Notes: a model not told the origin generated them from the sequence alone. A stretch of 64,000 bases of DNA from Nonomuraea glycinis (GCF_014646515.1 NZ_BMNK01000001.1:290745-354744); one strand, 5' to 3'. Shown: positions 24,773 through 34,062, numbered from the stretch's first letter. Numbers and translations: made by a program.

Positions 24773-25195
24773 ATGGATGAGCGCATCGTCATGGTCGACT
24801 CGGGCACCGGCCTGGCCCTCACCGAGCGGCAGTTGGACGAGCGATCCGCCGCCGCGAGCATCCTGTTACGGCGCCGTGGGGTGCGTCCCGGCGACACGGT
24901 GCTCATCTGCCTGTCGGTCGGCCCCGCGCTGCTGGTGGTGACCGACGCGGTGATCGCCGTGGGCGGCATCGCCTGCCCGGTCCCCGCCGAGCTGGACGAG
25001 GCCCGGCTGCGGGAGCGGATCCGGGACAGCAGCGCCCGCGTCATGATCACCGATCTGCGCGCGGCCGTGCGGGCGGCCGAGGAGTCCCGGGTCCGGATGG
25101 TGCTGGGCGCCGCCGACCTCGGCCGTCATGGTGACGCGCTTCGGCAAAGCGGTCACGGCGAGCCTCGGACCAGTGGAAACTGGCCGCGTGTCTGA
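24773..25195 (+). CDS. Truncated ANL-like protein, copy 2
   Basis: 140 residues. It matches only the first ANL subdomain (LTERQLDERSAAASILLRRR, GVRPGDTVLICLSVGPALLV, then a GIACPVPAELDEARLRERI segment). It ends before any phosphate loop and in a non-homologous 20-residue tail (GHGEPRTSGNWPRV). Its stop overlaps the GTG of the following STAND gene by 8 bases. It is a shorter, more eroded paralogue of the protein at 21488. It cannot be an enzyme by itself; it may be a decaying duplicate or a small partner subunit. Confidence 0.6.
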   Translation: MDERIVMVDSGTGLALTERQLDERSAAASILLRRRGVRPGDTVLICLSVGPALLVVTDAVIAVGGIACPVPAELDEARLRERIRDSSARVMITDLRAAVRAAEESRVRMVLGAADLGRHGDALRQSGHGEPRTSGNWPRV

Positions 25196-26147
25196 TCCTT
25201 CCGCGACCGGCCGTTTCGTCGGGCGTGAGCGCGATGTGGACGAACTGTGCGCGCTGCTCCGTGACGAGCGGGTGATCACGCTCGTCGGGCCGGGCGGCAT
25301 CGGCAAGACCCGGCTGGCCGGGCGGATCGCCTACTTGGAACGTGCCAAAGTGGTGGAGCTCGGGTGTATCGCCGACGGGCGGTCGGTCGTCAAGGCGCTG
25401 GACGTGCACCCGGCCTCCTCCGGGCTGCTCGTGCTCGACGGCTGTGACCTGCCGCGGGGGGACTGCGCGGGGCTGGTCGCCGCGCTGGCCGCGCGCTGCC
25501 CCGGCCTGCGGTTCCTGCTCACCGGCAGGCGGGCGGCGGGGGTTCCCGGCGAGCTGGTCCGGCGGGTGCCGCCGCTGGCGCTGCCCGGCGACGGGCGGAC
25601 GGACGCCGGGTCCGTGGAGCTCTTCGTGGAGCGGGCGGCCGCCGCCGGGGCTCGCGGGGTGGCCGATCGCGACGTCGAGCGGGTGTGCCGGCTGCTCGAA
25701 GGGGTGCCCCTCGCGCTCGAACTGGCCGCCGCGCACGCCCGGTCCATCGCCCCGGCGCGGATGCTCCAGCGGATCGGCGGGCGGCACGGACTGCTGCGGG
25801 TGGTGGATCCCGCCGTGCCGGGCCGCGCGCGTACCGTATGGGCGGTTCTGGAGTGGAGCCACGAGCTGCTCAGCCCCAAGGAGCGGGTGCTGCTGCGCAG
25901 GCTGCCGGTCTTCGCGGGCGCCTTCGACCCGGAGCTCGCCGCGCGGGTCTGCGCCGACGGCGGGCTGCTGCGTGGCGCGGAGCTGCCCGGCCTGCTCGGC
26001 GGCCTGGCGGACAAGGCGCTGGTGGTGCGCCAGGCCGGCGGACGGCTCCGCCTGCACGGCGTCGTCAAGGAGTACGCCGCCGAGCGGTCGCGGGAGGCGG
26101 CCGAGGAGGCGTGGCTGCGCGACAGGCACCTGCGGCGCCGGGAATAG
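25188..26147 (+). CDS. STAND-type ATPase lacking TPR and LuxR domains, paralogue of the upstream regulator
   Basis: About 319 residues from GTG 25188, whose VSDPSAT start mirrors the upstream paralogue (CDPSAT). It has GRFVGRERDVDELCALL, Walker A GPGGIGKTRLAG, LLVLDGCDL (Walker B), TGRRAAG (sensor), LEGVPLALELAAAHARS, and winged-helix residues VLEWSHELLSPKERVLLRRL. It ends after the winged helix (VKEYAAERSREAAEEAW), where the paralogue continues with about 400 TPR residues and a DNA-binding domain. The NTPase core looks intact, so it may be a signalling or dominant partner protein rather than a regulator by itself, or a truncated duplicate. Confidence 0.8.
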   Translation: MSDPSATGRFVGRERDVDELCALLRDERVITLVGPGGIGKTRLAGRIAYLERAKVVELGCIADGRSVVKALDVHPASSGLLVLDGCDLPRGDCAGLVAALAARCPGLRFLLTGRRAAGVPGELVRRVPPLALPGDGRTDAGSVELFVERAAAAGARGVADRDVERVCRLLEGVPLALELAAAHARSIAPARMLQRIGGRHGLLRVVDPAVPGRARTVWAVLEWSHELLSPKERVLLRRLPVFAGAFDPELAARVCADGGLLRGAELPGLLGGLADKALVVRQAGGRLRLHGVVKEYAAERSREAAEEAWLRDRHLRRRE

Positions 26148-26156
26148 GCTCGGGGC

Positions 26157-26918
26157 ATGCCTTTCGCACCACACTTCCCCGTCCTGCTCAGGACCGAGGA
26201 CGGGGTACGCATCGACGCCGCGCACACCGATCCCACGGGCCCCAGCGGGCGGGACGTGGGGATCGTGGTGGCGCACGGCTTCACGGGATCGTGGCGGGAG
26301 CGCACGGCGCGCCGCATCGCGCACGTGCTGAGCCGTTACGGCGGGGTGGTCGCGTTCGACTTCCGTGGCCACGGCCGGTCGGGAGGCGAGAGCACGGTGG
26401 GGGATCGGGAGATCCTCGACGTGGACGCCGCCGTCCGGCATGCCCGGGTGATCGGTTATCGCAAGATCGCGGTGGTGGGGTTCTCCATGGGCGCCTCGGT
26501 GGCGGTGCGGCACGGCGGGCTGTGCGAGGGGGCCGACGCGGTGGTGGCGGTGAGCGGGCCCGCCCGCTGGTACTACCGGGGCACCAAGCCGATGCGCCAG
26601 GTGCACTGGGCGATCGAGCGGCCCGTCGGGCGCTGGGCGGCCAGGGTGGCCAAGCGGACCAGGATCGCCGCCAGGGCGTGGGAGCCGATCCCGATGCCGC
26701 CGCACGAGGCGGTGGCGCTCATCTCACCCGCGCCGGTGCTGATCGTGCACGGCGACGCCGACGCCTTCTTCCCGCTCGATCACCCGCACCAGCTGTACGA
26801 CGGCGCACGGGAGCCGAAGGAGCTCTGGATCGAGCCGGGGTACGGCCACGCGGAGGCGGCGGCGACCCCCGAACTCATCCATCGCATCGGAAAATGGATC
26901 TCTTCGAACTTTTCCTGA
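26157..26918 (+). CDS. Alpha/beta hydrolase (esterase/lipase-like)
   Basis: 253 residues. VVAHGFTGSW forms the oxyanion region and FDFRGHGRSGG the strand after helix A. The nucleophile elbow is GFSMG (Ser near residue 109), the acid is in VHGDADAFFP, and the histidine is in PGYGHAEA near residue 235. All three catalytic residues are present. There is no signal peptide, so it is cytoplasmic. It starts 10 bases after the STAND gene and may share its transcript. The substrate is unknown. Confidence 0.88.
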   Translation: MPFAPHFPVLLRTEDGVRIDAAHTDPTGPSGRDVGIVVAHGFTGSWRERTARRIAHVLSRYGGVVAFDFRGHGRSGGESTVGDREILDVDAAVRHARVIGYRKIAVVGFSMGASVAVRHGGLCEGADAVVAVSGPARWYYRGTKPMRQVHWAIERPVGRWAARVAKRTRIAARAWEPIPMPPHEAVALISPAPVLIVHGDADAFFPLDHPHQLYDGAREPKELWIEPGYGHAEAAATPELIHRIGKWISSNFS

Positions 26919-27103
26919 GTAAGAGACGTCTACCTATGGCGGATGGATAGAAACCGCCGGGAGAAAGTCTTAGGGGTACGAAACCGCCGAGGCGGTTGAC
27001 GTAGGACATACTTCTCGTAGTCGGGCGGTTGCCCAGCGTTGCGGGGGCTCGCTGGGCGCCATCCGGGTGGATGGGGCCCCGGTATGTGCCGGGGCCCCAC
27101 CGT
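26919..27103. other. Intergenic region between converging genes
   Basis: Contains AACCGCC...GGCGGTT (26982-26997), a short inverted repeat with a 2-4 base loop, and CCCAGCG/CGCTGGG around 27031-27057. The strong terminator hairpin at 27072 ends the region. No gene is seen. Confidence 0.5.
27072..27099. terminator. Perfect GC-rich hairpin between hydrolase and aldehyde dehydrogenase genes
   Basis: TGGGGCCCCGG at 27072-27082 pairs with CCGGGGCCCCA at 27089-27099 across a 6-base loop (TATGTG). The 11-bp perfect stem between convergent genes fits a bidirectional terminator. Confidence 0.88.
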
Positions 27104-28537
27104 TCAGCCGAGCCTGGCGATCGACTTGTACTCCAGATAGCCGCCGAGCCCCTCCGGGCCGAGCTCGCGGCCGATGCCGCTGGCCTTGTAGCCGCCGAAG
27201 GGCGTGTTGCTCTCCAGCATGTAGCAGTTGACCCCGTAGGTGCCGGTGCGGACCTGGCGGGCCACGTCCATGCCGTGCTCGGTGTCGGCCGTCCAGACGG
27301 TGCCGGCCAGGCCGTAGTCGCTGTCGTTGGCGATGCGGACGGCGTCGGCCTCGTCCTCGTACGGGATGACCGCCAGCACCGGGCCGAAGATCTCCTCGCG
27401 GGCGATGCGCATGTCGTTGGAGACCCCGGCGAAGACGGTGGGCGCGACGTACCAGCCGCGGTCGCGGGGCCGGTCGAGCCCGCCGACGACGACCTTGGCG
27501 CCCTCGTCCATACCGATCTTGATGTAGCCCTCGACGCGTTCCTGCTGGCGCTTGGCGACCAGCGGGCCGATGCCGGTGGCCGGGTCGGCGGGGTCGCCGA
27601 CGGGCTGCGAGGTGACCATGGCGGCGACCGCCTCCACGACCTCCTCGTAGCGGTTGCGCGAGGCCAGAATGCGGGTCTGCGCGACGCACGCCTGGCCGTT
27701 GTTCATCAGCGAGGCGATGGCCAGCATGCCCATGCTGGCCTGCAGGTCGGCGTCGTCCAGGAAGATCGCCGCGGACTTGCCGCCCAGCTCCAGGCTGACC
27801 CGCTTGAGCTGCTCGCCGCAGATCGCGCCGATGCGGCGGCCCGCCGCGGTCGAGCCGGTGAACGCCACCTTGTCCACGCCCCTGTGGGAGACGAGGTGCT
27901 CGCCCACTTCGCGGCCCGCCGCAACGATGTTGAGCACGCCGGGCGGGATGCCGGCCTCCTGCGCCATCTCGGCCAGCAGGTAGGCGTCGAGCGGCGTCTC
28001 CGGCGCGGGTTTGAGCACGATCGCGCAGCCGGCCAGCAGCGCGGGCGCGACCTTGGTCATCGTGACGAACTGGGGGACGTTCCACGGCACCACGGCCGCC
28101 ACCACGCCCACCGGCTCCCTGCGCACGGTCACCGGCCCGAACAGGCCGGGCCGCTGCTCCTCCTGCTCGAAGCCGGCGCCGAGCTCGGCGTAGTACTGCA
28201 GCATGCTGAGCGGCTGCGGCGCCTGCGCCAGGGTGGAGAAGGTGATGGGCGAGCCCATCTCCTCGGTGATGAGCGCGGCCATCTCGGCCTGCCTGGCGGC
28301 GTAGATCTCGGCCAGCCGGCCGATGGCCGCGGCGCGTTCGGCGAAGGTCAGGCGGGGCCACGGGCCGTGGTCGAACGCCTCGCGGGCCGCGGCGACCGCC
28401 CGGTCCACGTCCTCGGTCGTGCCGTCGGGCACCCGGCCCACGACCTCTTCGGTGTGCGGGGAGATGACGTCGATCGTCCCGGTGCCCGCCGGGGCCACCC
28501 ATTCGCCCCCGATGAAGAGTGTGTCGTGCTGGCGCAT
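27104..28537 (-). CDS. NAD(P)-dependent aldehyde dehydrogenase
   Basis: 477 residues from ATG 28537 with GGAGG upstream (an earlier in-frame start lacks one). The Rossmann region has VVPWNVPQFVTMTKVAPAL and KPAPETP. FTGSTAAGR precedes the conserved ELGGKSAAI with the general-base Glu, and the catalytic cysteine is in NNGQACVAQTR. EEIFGPVLAV and the C-terminal PFGGYKASGIGRELG are present. All key residues are intact. It oxidises an aldehyde to the acid in the cytoplasm; the substrate is not deducible. No operon partner. Confidence 0.93.
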   Translation of the reverse strand: MRQHDTLFIGGEWVAPAGTGTIDVISPHTEEVVGRVPDGTTEDVDRAVAAAREAFDHGPWPRLTFAERAAAIGRLAEIYAARQAEMAALITEEMGSPITFSTLAQAPQPLSMLQYYAELGAGFEQEEQRPGLFGPVTVRREPVGVVAAVVPWNVPQFVTMTKVAPALLAGCAIVLKPAPETPLDAYLLAEMAQEAGIPPGVLNIVAAGREVGEHLVSHRGVDKVAFTGSTAAGRRIGAICGEQLKRVSLELGGKSAAIFLDDADLQASMGMLAIASLMNNGQACVAQTRILASRNRYEEVVEAVAAMVTSQPVGDPADPATGIGPLVAKRQQERVEGYIKIGMDEGAKVVVGGLDRPRDRGWYVAPTVFAGVSNDMRIAREEIFGPVLAVIPYEDEADAVRIANDSDYGLAGTVWTADTEHGMDVARQVRTGTYGVNCYMLESNTPFGGYKASGIGRELGPEGLGGYLEYKSIARLG

Positions 28538-28667
28538 GTCATGGCCTCCCGCAACCTTTGGTCGTCCGAGCCTCACCTGTGACCGAACCATGTTCTGGTC
28601 ACGTACGCAAGAGGGGGCACGGCACGGTGTGCCGTGCCCCCTGGTGATCAGCGGAGATCAGCGAGGA

Positions 28668-31600
28668 TCAGCGGGGATCGCCCAGAAGATGGCGCATCGA
28701 CCGCTTGACGAGATCGGTGCGCGCCTCCTGACTCGTCACGCTCTCCGCGCCGAAGCCCAGGTAGACCGTGTCCTTGGTGACGATGCCGCCGCCTTCCTCG
28801 AAGATCTGGTCCGTGCGGGCCCAGTTGTTGATCGACGGTGAGGTGCCCTCGGGAGCGTCCGCCACGGCCCAGCCGCCCAGGTCGGACTCGAACGAGGTCT
28901 GCTCGGCCGCCGCGCCGTCCAGCGTGAGCGCGAAGTCGTCGAGGAAGACCCCCGCGCCCTGGGTGCCCCAGTCGCTGATGTAGGAGATGGACAGCTCGAC
29001 CTGCTTGCCCGCGTACGGGGTCAGGTCGATCTTCCACTGCTGCCAGCCCGCGGAGTTGCCCGAGGCCGCGTGCCACGCGCCGGAGGTGCCGGTCGGCTCG
29101 CAGTTCGGCCCCTGGTAGCGCTGGGTGAACGGGTGGATGGTGCGCCAATCGGCCGCGCAGCTGTCTCCGGTGGCCTGCGTGGTGTGGCCGTTGGCGTCGG
29201 GCAGCGTCGTCCAGTCGTCGCCGCCCGCCGTGCGCGCCTCCACGACCAGGTGGTCCCAGCCGGCCTCGGTGTCGTAGGAGGTCCAGAACGACAGGTCGCC
29301 GGCGCTCTTGCCGGTCAGGTCGACGGTCTTGCTCAGCCGCTTCCAGGAGACGTCGGCGATGCCGCTGTAGACGTCCCACGAGCCGGTGTGCGGATCGAAC
29401 GGGCCGCCGGGCCGGGCCCACTTGATCGGCGCGGAGCTGGCGAACAGCGGGAACCGGTCGGCCGGCAGGATCGCCGAGGTGGCCACGAACGAGTTGGTGT
29501 GCACGTCGGGCTCCAGCGTGGCGGAGAAGCCGTCGAAGGCGCCGGCCACGCCGTTCAGCGCGTACGGCTGGTTCGTCGCCGGGTCACTTCCCGCGTTGTC
29601 GAAGTAGACGTACGCGCCCAGCCAGTACTGCTGGAAGTCGTTGAACACCGGGATGCACGGCGGGTCGTTCGGCTCCGCGCACTCCGGCTGTCCCGGCTGG
29701 TCGGGCTGGTAGAAGTAGGCGCCGTTGGCGTTGGCCGCGTACGACGGATACTTGCCCGAGTGCATGACCTTGCCGCCCTCGTTCAGGTAGTCGCGGACGG
29801 CCAGTTCGGTGTCCACGCCCACCTTGGAGGTGGTGCCGGGCACCTGTCCCACGCTGCGGGGGATGACGTCGTCGCCGGTCTCCCAGATCACCGCCTTGTA
29901 GTGGCTGAGCACGCCCAGCGGATGCGGGGCCTTACGCCCTTGCTTGTCGACGTCGTACACGTCGGAGGTGTACCGGGCCTGGGTGAGCGCCGCCACGTAC
30001 TCGTCGGCGTACTTGGCCTCGGTCACGCCCTGCGCCGGGCTGATGCCCGTCACGTCCTCGGCGGCCAGCACCAGCACCTTGCCGCCGATGTCGGTCGCCA
30101 CCTTGTACGTGAACTCCGCGCTCTTCTTGCCGAGCGCGGTGAACCAGACCTTGACCGTGTCGCCCGGCTTGGTGCCGGTGATCTTGCCGCGCATCCAGTG
30201 GTAGTAGCGGTCGTAGCCGTCGCCGTAGCGCTCGCCGCCCTGCCACTCCTTGGTGGTCGCGGTCTTCTTACGGCCGTTGCCGATCTGGTAGTTGAGCAGC
30301 ACGGGGCCGAGCTTGCGCTTGGCGTTGACCTGGACGACCTGGTCCTTGCCGTGGCTGAGCTCGAAGGGGTCGATGACGAAGTCGGGGGTCTTGTTGCCCA
30401 GGTGGCTGACCGGCTCCACCGGGTTGACCGCGGACTTGGCGATGTCCAGCGCGAACGGCAGGTTTCTCTCGAACTCCGCCTGCACCAGCGCCTCGTCGTC
30501 GGGGAAGACGAAGCCACAGCCTTCGCAGCCCTCGTTCAGCTCCGGCGTCCAGGACAGGGTGCCGTACTTGCGGTGCGCGTGGTCGTTGGTGTCGCCGTTG
30601 GTGGTGTAGAGCTCGGCGCCGAGGTCGGGGTCGAACCCGGGGACGGCGGGCCGGGCGTCGGTGCCGGTCAGCGCCTCGTAGATCGGGTTGTCCGCCGTCT
30701 CGGTGGCGATCTGGTAGCCGGCCGGGTAGAGCAGCAACGGGCCGAAGGAGTGGTAGTTGAGCTGCGTCTCGAAGTTGACGCGCCGCAGCAGCCCGTCCAT
30801 CGCCTTCGTCTCCGGCTCGCTGGCCGGGCCGGTGCCGCGATAGGTCTCGCTGCTCGGGATGGAGGAGGAGCCCTCCTCGTCGTAGTGGAAGTTCGACGGG
30901 AAGTTGCGGTTGGGGTCGACGCCGTCGCCGGTGGTGATCCGGCCGTCGCCGTTCACGTCACGCAGGTTCTTGCGCCACAGGCGGTTGCCCTCGGTGAAGG
31001 TGAAGTCGTAGCCGTCGGGGTTGGCGACGGGCACGAACCACAGCTCGGTCTTGTTGAGCAGGTCCCTGAGCGCGTGCTTGTTGGCGACCACGTGCTTGAG
31101 CAGCCGCATGTCCACCTCGGTGGCGATCCACTCGCGGGCGTGCTGGGTGGCCGAGTAGAGGGCCGCGGGCTTGAGGCCGTCGGGCAGCACCCTGGCCTGC
31201 TTGGACACCTTGACGGCGAGGATGTCCTGGCCCCTCAGCGTCTTGCCGAGCGAGGTGAGCTTGACGATGTCCTTGTTGGCGTCGGCGATGGCCTTGAGCT
31301 GGTCGGCGATGCCGCCGGGCTCGGAGTAGGACTTGTAGACGGTGTAGCCGTTCGCGGCCTGCGCCCTGGCCGCCTCCAGCTGGGTCTGACCCTGGGGGTT
31401 GCGGACGGGCTCGGGCTTGAGGCCGAGCTTCCGCAGTCCGGCGAGGTCCTCCTGGGCGGCGGTCAGCTCGACGTGCTCCTTGCCGTCCTTGATCTCCTGC
31501 TGGACGACGTCGAAGCCCTGTTCCCGGAGGGACTGGCCGGTGCCGAGCGGGCTGTCGAGCTCGTAGAGCTCGATCCGGTCACTGGGTGGTAGAGGGTCCA

Positions 31601-31682
31601 CGGCGGCCTGGGCCTGCAGGCCCACCAGGGACGTGCCTAAGCCGAGGACGGCCACGGTGAAGAGCTTCAATGATCGAGACAC
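28668..31682 (-). CDS. Large secreted M14 zinc carboxypeptidase
   Basis: 1004 residues with a signal peptide cleaved near residue 27 (LQAQA/AVD). The M14 domain covers residues 110-420: zinc ligands His181 and Glu184 (TQHAREW) and His311 (NYHSFG), substrate Arg259 in DPNRNFP, and catalytic Glu381 (SWTPELNEG). After it come about 580 residues: a beta-sandwich, a region reminiscent of the immune inhibitor A/MAM-like domain (SFWTSYDTEAGWDHLVVEAR; ISYISDWGTQGAGVFLDDFA) and a C-terminal segment. Single-domain M14 enzymes have about 400 residues, so this is a long modular form. It trims C-terminal residues of extracellular peptides. Transcribed alone, divergent from the coiled-coil protein gene. 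Confidence 0.93.
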   Translation of the reverse strand: MSRSLKLFTVAVLGLGTSLVGLQAQAAVDPLPPSDRIELYELDSPLGTGQSLREQGFDVVQQEIKDGKEHVELTAAQEDLAGLRKLGLKPEPVRNPQGQTQLEAARAQAANGYTVYKSYSEPGGIADQLKAIADANKDIVKLTSLGKTLRGQDILAVKVSKQARVLPDGLKPAALYSATQHAREWIATEVDMRLLKHVVANKHALRDLLNKTELWFVPVANPDGYDFTFTEGNRLWRKNLRDVNGDGRITTGDGVDPNRNFPSNFHYDEEGSSSIPSSETYRGTGPASEPETKAMDGLLRRVNFETQLNYHSFGPLLLYPAGYQIATETADNPIYEALTGTDARPAVPGFDPDLGAELYTTNGDTNDHAHRKYGTLSWTPELNEGCEGCGFVFPDDEALVQAEFERNLPFALDIAKSAVNPVEPVSHLGNKTPDFVIDPFELSHGKDQVVQVNAKRKLGPVLLNYQIGNGRKKTATTKEWQGGERYGDGYDRYYHWMRGKITGTKPGDTVKVWFTALGKKSAEFTYKVATDIGGKVLVLAAEDVTGISPAQGVTEAKYADEYVAALTQARYTSDVYDVDKQGRKAPHPLGVLSHYKAVIWETGDDVIPRSVGQVPGTTSKVGVDTELAVRDYLNEGGKVMHSGKYPSYAANANGAYFYQPDQPGQPECAEPNDPPCIPVFNDFQQYWLGAYVYFDNAGSDPATNQPYALNGVAGAFDGFSATLEPDVHTNSFVATSAILPADRFPLFASSAPIKWARPGGPFDPHTGSWDVYSGIADVSWKRLSKTVDLTGKSAGDLSFWTSYDTEAGWDHLVVEARTAGGDDWTTLPDANGHTTQATGDSCAADWRTIHPFTQRYQGPNCEPTGTSGAWHAASGNSAGWQQWKIDLTPYAGKQVELSISYISDWGTQGAGVFLDDFALTLDGAAAEQTSFESDLGGWAVADAPEGTSPSINNWARTDQIFEEGGGIVTKDTVYLGFGAESVTSQEARTDLVKRSMRHLLGDPR

Positions 31683-31823
31683 GGGTCTGCCCCTTCGCAG
31701 AGACGAGTTCGATCGCCATCTCAGACCGATGCGCCGATCTTGGCAAGGCCCAAACTTATTGGGAGCTTAGATCGGACAAGTCTTGACATCCTTCGTCAAA
31801 GGGGCATCAGTTCGTCCGTTCAG

Positions 31824-31853
31824 ATGACAGCCCTCAAGATCATCTTCTATAGT
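31824..31853 (+). promoter_or_regulatory. Possible sigma-70-type promoter for the coiled-coil protein gene
   Basis: ATGACA (31824-31829), an 18-base spacer and TATAGT (31848-31853), 30 bases ahead of the GTG at 31883, which has GGGGAGGAAGG as ribosome-binding site. The element is in the relatively AT-rich gap shared with the divergent carboxypeptidase gene. Confidence 0.45.
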
Positions 31854-31882
31854 TTCGATCCGTCTACTAGGGGAGGAAGGTC

Positions 31883-32773
31883 GTGAGAGCAGGGCGCATG
31901 GCCGTGAGTGCCGTCGTCCTCGCCGGGCTGTTCGCGATCCCCGCCCCGCAGGCGGCCTCGGCGGACCCGAGCCCCACCTCGCTGCGCAAGCTGACCAAGC
32001 AGGCCGCCGCGCTCAACAACCGCTACCGCGGTCAGATCCAGAGCCTGGAAGAGGTCCGGATCCAGGCGAAGCGGGCGGTGACCACCTCCGGCTCGCTGAC
32101 CAGCCGGCTGGCCGCGGCCAGGGGCGAGTTGGCCGAGCTGGCGACGACCACCTACATGCTCGGCCCCATGGACCCCACCCAGCTGCTGAGCCTCGGCCTC
32201 GACCCGCACAAGGCGCTCGGCAACGCCGCCAACATGAACTACATGGCCATCGACCGGGCCGCCCGGGTCGCCGAGGTCGAGCGGCTCATCCGGGACTCCG
32301 ACAAGGCCAAGCTGGCCGCCAACGACAAGATCAAGAAGCTTCAGAAGGAGATCCGCACGCTGCAGGGCAGACGCCGCGAGATGGACAGACTGCTCGCCAA
32401 GTACGGCTTCCAGCAGCCCGGCGGCGCTGGCGGCCTCACCCAGCGGCTGATCTCGGTACGGGCCGACGTCATGCAGAACTTCCCGATGCCCTACGGGGTC
32501 GGCTGCCTGCGCCCCGGCGACCCGGGGGAGCACGGCAAGGGGCGGGCCTGCGATTTCATGATCTCCCGGGGCATGGCCACCGGCGGCGAGGCCGACCGGG
32601 GCGACGCGCTGGCCGAATACCTGATCAAGAACGGCTCCCGGCTCGGCGTGATGTACATCATCTGGAAGCAGCGCTACTACGACATCCGCTCGGGCGGCGG
32701 CTGGGACCCCATGTCCGACCGTGGCGGCGTCACGGCCAACCACTACGACCACGTGCACGTGTCGGTGTTCTAA
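31883..32773 (+). CDS. Secreted coiled-coil protein with ARB_07466-like C-terminal domain
   Basis: 296 residues from GTG. A signal peptide is cleaved near residue 28 (AASA/DPSP). A coiled coil covers residues 35-175 (heptad-like SLRKLTKQAAALNNRYRGQI; KKLQKEIRTLQGRRREMDRL). The C-terminal domain of about 110 residues has a conserved cysteine pair (GCLRPGD and RACDFMI), WKQRYYDIR and a final DHVHVSVF, as in proteins annotated ARB_07466-like and often found next to NlpC-type wall enzymes. It could be a cell-wall accessory or hydrolase; activity is not shown. It overlaps the converging glycosidase gene by 4 bases. Confidence 0.8.
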   Translation: MRAGRMAVSAVVLAGLFAIPAPQAASADPSPTSLRKLTKQAAALNNRYRGQIQSLEEVRIQAKRAVTTSGSLTSRLAAARGELAELATTTYMLGPMDPTQLLSLGLDPHKALGNAANMNYMAIDRAARVAEVERLIRDSDKAKLAANDKIKKLQKEIRTLQGRRREMDRLLAKYGFQQPGGAGGLTQRLISVRADVMQNFPMPYGVGCLRPGDPGEHGKGRACDFMISRGMATGGEADRGDALAEYLIKNGSRLGVMYIIWKQRYYDIRSGGGWDPMSDRGGVTANHYDHVHVSVF

Positions 32774-34062
32774 AGGGCGGCCAGAAACCCCTTCAGCCAC
32801 GTGTAGGAGGCCTTGGGGGTGCGGCGCAGCGTCTGGAAGTCCACGTGGACCAGGCCGAACCGCTGGTGATAGCCCTCCGCCCACTCGAAGTTGTCCAGCA
32901 GTGACCAGACGAAGTAGCCGCGCACGTCCACGCCCTCATCCTGGGCACGTCGTACGGCCTGGATGTGCTCGTCCAGGAAGGCGATCCTGGCCTGGTCGTC
33001 GATGGTGCCGTCCGGGCCGGGGACGTCGGGCTGGGAGCAGCCGTTCTCGGTGATGTAGATCGGCGGCAAGGCCGGGCCGTACCGGGCGCGCAGGCCCACC
33101 AGGAGCTCGCGCAGGCCGTCGGGGACGACCGGCCAGCCGAAGGCGGTGGTGGGGACGCCGGTGATGCCGGCGTCGGAGAAGGGCAGGCCCGCTTCGGTGG
33201 GGGCGGCGATCCGGGTGGGGTTGTAGTAGTTGACGCCGAGGCCGTCCAGGGGCGCCGCGATGATGGCGAGGTCGCCGTCGCGGACGCAGTCCATGGGTCC
33301 GTACGCCGACAAATCCGGATATGTCGCGAGAAGGAGGGGTTCGAGGAAGAGGCGGTTGTGCAGGATGTCGTACGCCTCGGCGGCGGCCACGTCCTGCGCT
33401 GAGTCCGACGCCGGCCGTACCGGGGTGCAGTTGTTGGTGATCAACACCTGCTCGGCGCCGGCCGCCCGCAGCGCGTCCACGGCCAGGCCGTGGCCGAGGA
33501 GCTGGTGGTGGGCGACGGGCAGGGCGTCCACCATCAGGGCCTGACCGGGGGCGTGCATGCCCAGCGCGTGTCCGAAGGCCATGTGCACGAACGGCTCGTT
33601 GAGCGTGATCCACATCGCCACCCGGTCCGCCAGTCGCTCGGCCACCAGCGCCGCGTAGTCGGCGAAGCGGTGGGCGGTGTCGCGGCTCAGCCAGCCGCCG
33701 CGATCCTGCTCCGCCTGCGGCAGGTCCCAGTGGAACAGCGTGGGCACCGGCGTGATCCCGGCCGCGAGCAGCCCGTCGACCAGCCGCTCGTAGAAGTCCA
33801 GCCCTTTCGGGTTGGCCACCCCGTCGGGCTGCACCCGGGACCAGGACAGGGAGAAGCGGTAGGCGTTGACCCCCAGCTCCGCCATCAGGGCCACGTCCTC
33901 GGCCCACCGGTGATAGTGGTCGCAGGCCACGTCCCCGGTGTGCCCGTCCCTGGTACGGCCGGGCTCGTGGGAGAAGGTGTCCCAGATGGACGGGGCCCTG
34001 CCGTCCTCGCTCGCGGCGCCCTCGATCTGGTAGGCGGCGGTGGCCGTACCCCACAGGAACAT
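32770..34062 (-). CDS. GH1 beta-glucosidase
   Basis: 430 residues. The start opens directly at MFLWGTATAAYQIEGA with AGGAG 7 bases upstream; most GH1 proteins have about ten more N-terminal residues. The acid/base Glu156 is in TLNEP and the nucleophile Glu339 in YITENG. RFSLSWSRVQPDG, LFHWDLPQ and NFEWAEGYHQRFGL are the usual substrate-pocket blocks. It is cytoplasmic and hydrolyses beta-glucosides or related sugars. It is divergent from a TetR gene that probably controls it; no sugar transporter adjoins it. Confidence 0.94.
   Translation of the reverse strand: MFLWGTATAAYQIEGAASEDGRAPSIWDTFSHEPGRTRDGHTGDVACDHYHRWAEDVALMAELGVNAYRFSLSWSRVQPDGVANPKGLDFYERLVDGLLAAGITPVPTLFHWDLPQAEQDRGGWLSRDTAHRFADYAALVAERLADRVAMWITLNEPFVHMAFGHALGMHAPGQALMVDALPVAHHQLLGHGLAVDALRAAGAEQVLITNNCTPVRPASDSAQDVAAAEAYDILHNRLFLEPLLLATYPDLSAYGPMDCVRDGDLAIIAAPLDGLGVNYYNPTRIAAPTEAGLPFSDAGITGVPTTAFGWPVVPDGLRELLVGLRARYGPALPPIYITENGCSQPDVPGPDGTIDDQARIAFLDEHIQAVRRAQDEGVDVRGYFVWSLLDNFEWAEGYHQRFGLVHVDFQTLRRTPKASYTWLKGFLAAL

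Noticed and set aside
29070-31592. An 840-codon open frame on the plus strand
   Set aside because: It is antisense to the M14 carboxypeptidase gene, has low-complexity Gly/Val/Arg-rich translation and no domain; a shadow of high-GC codon usage.
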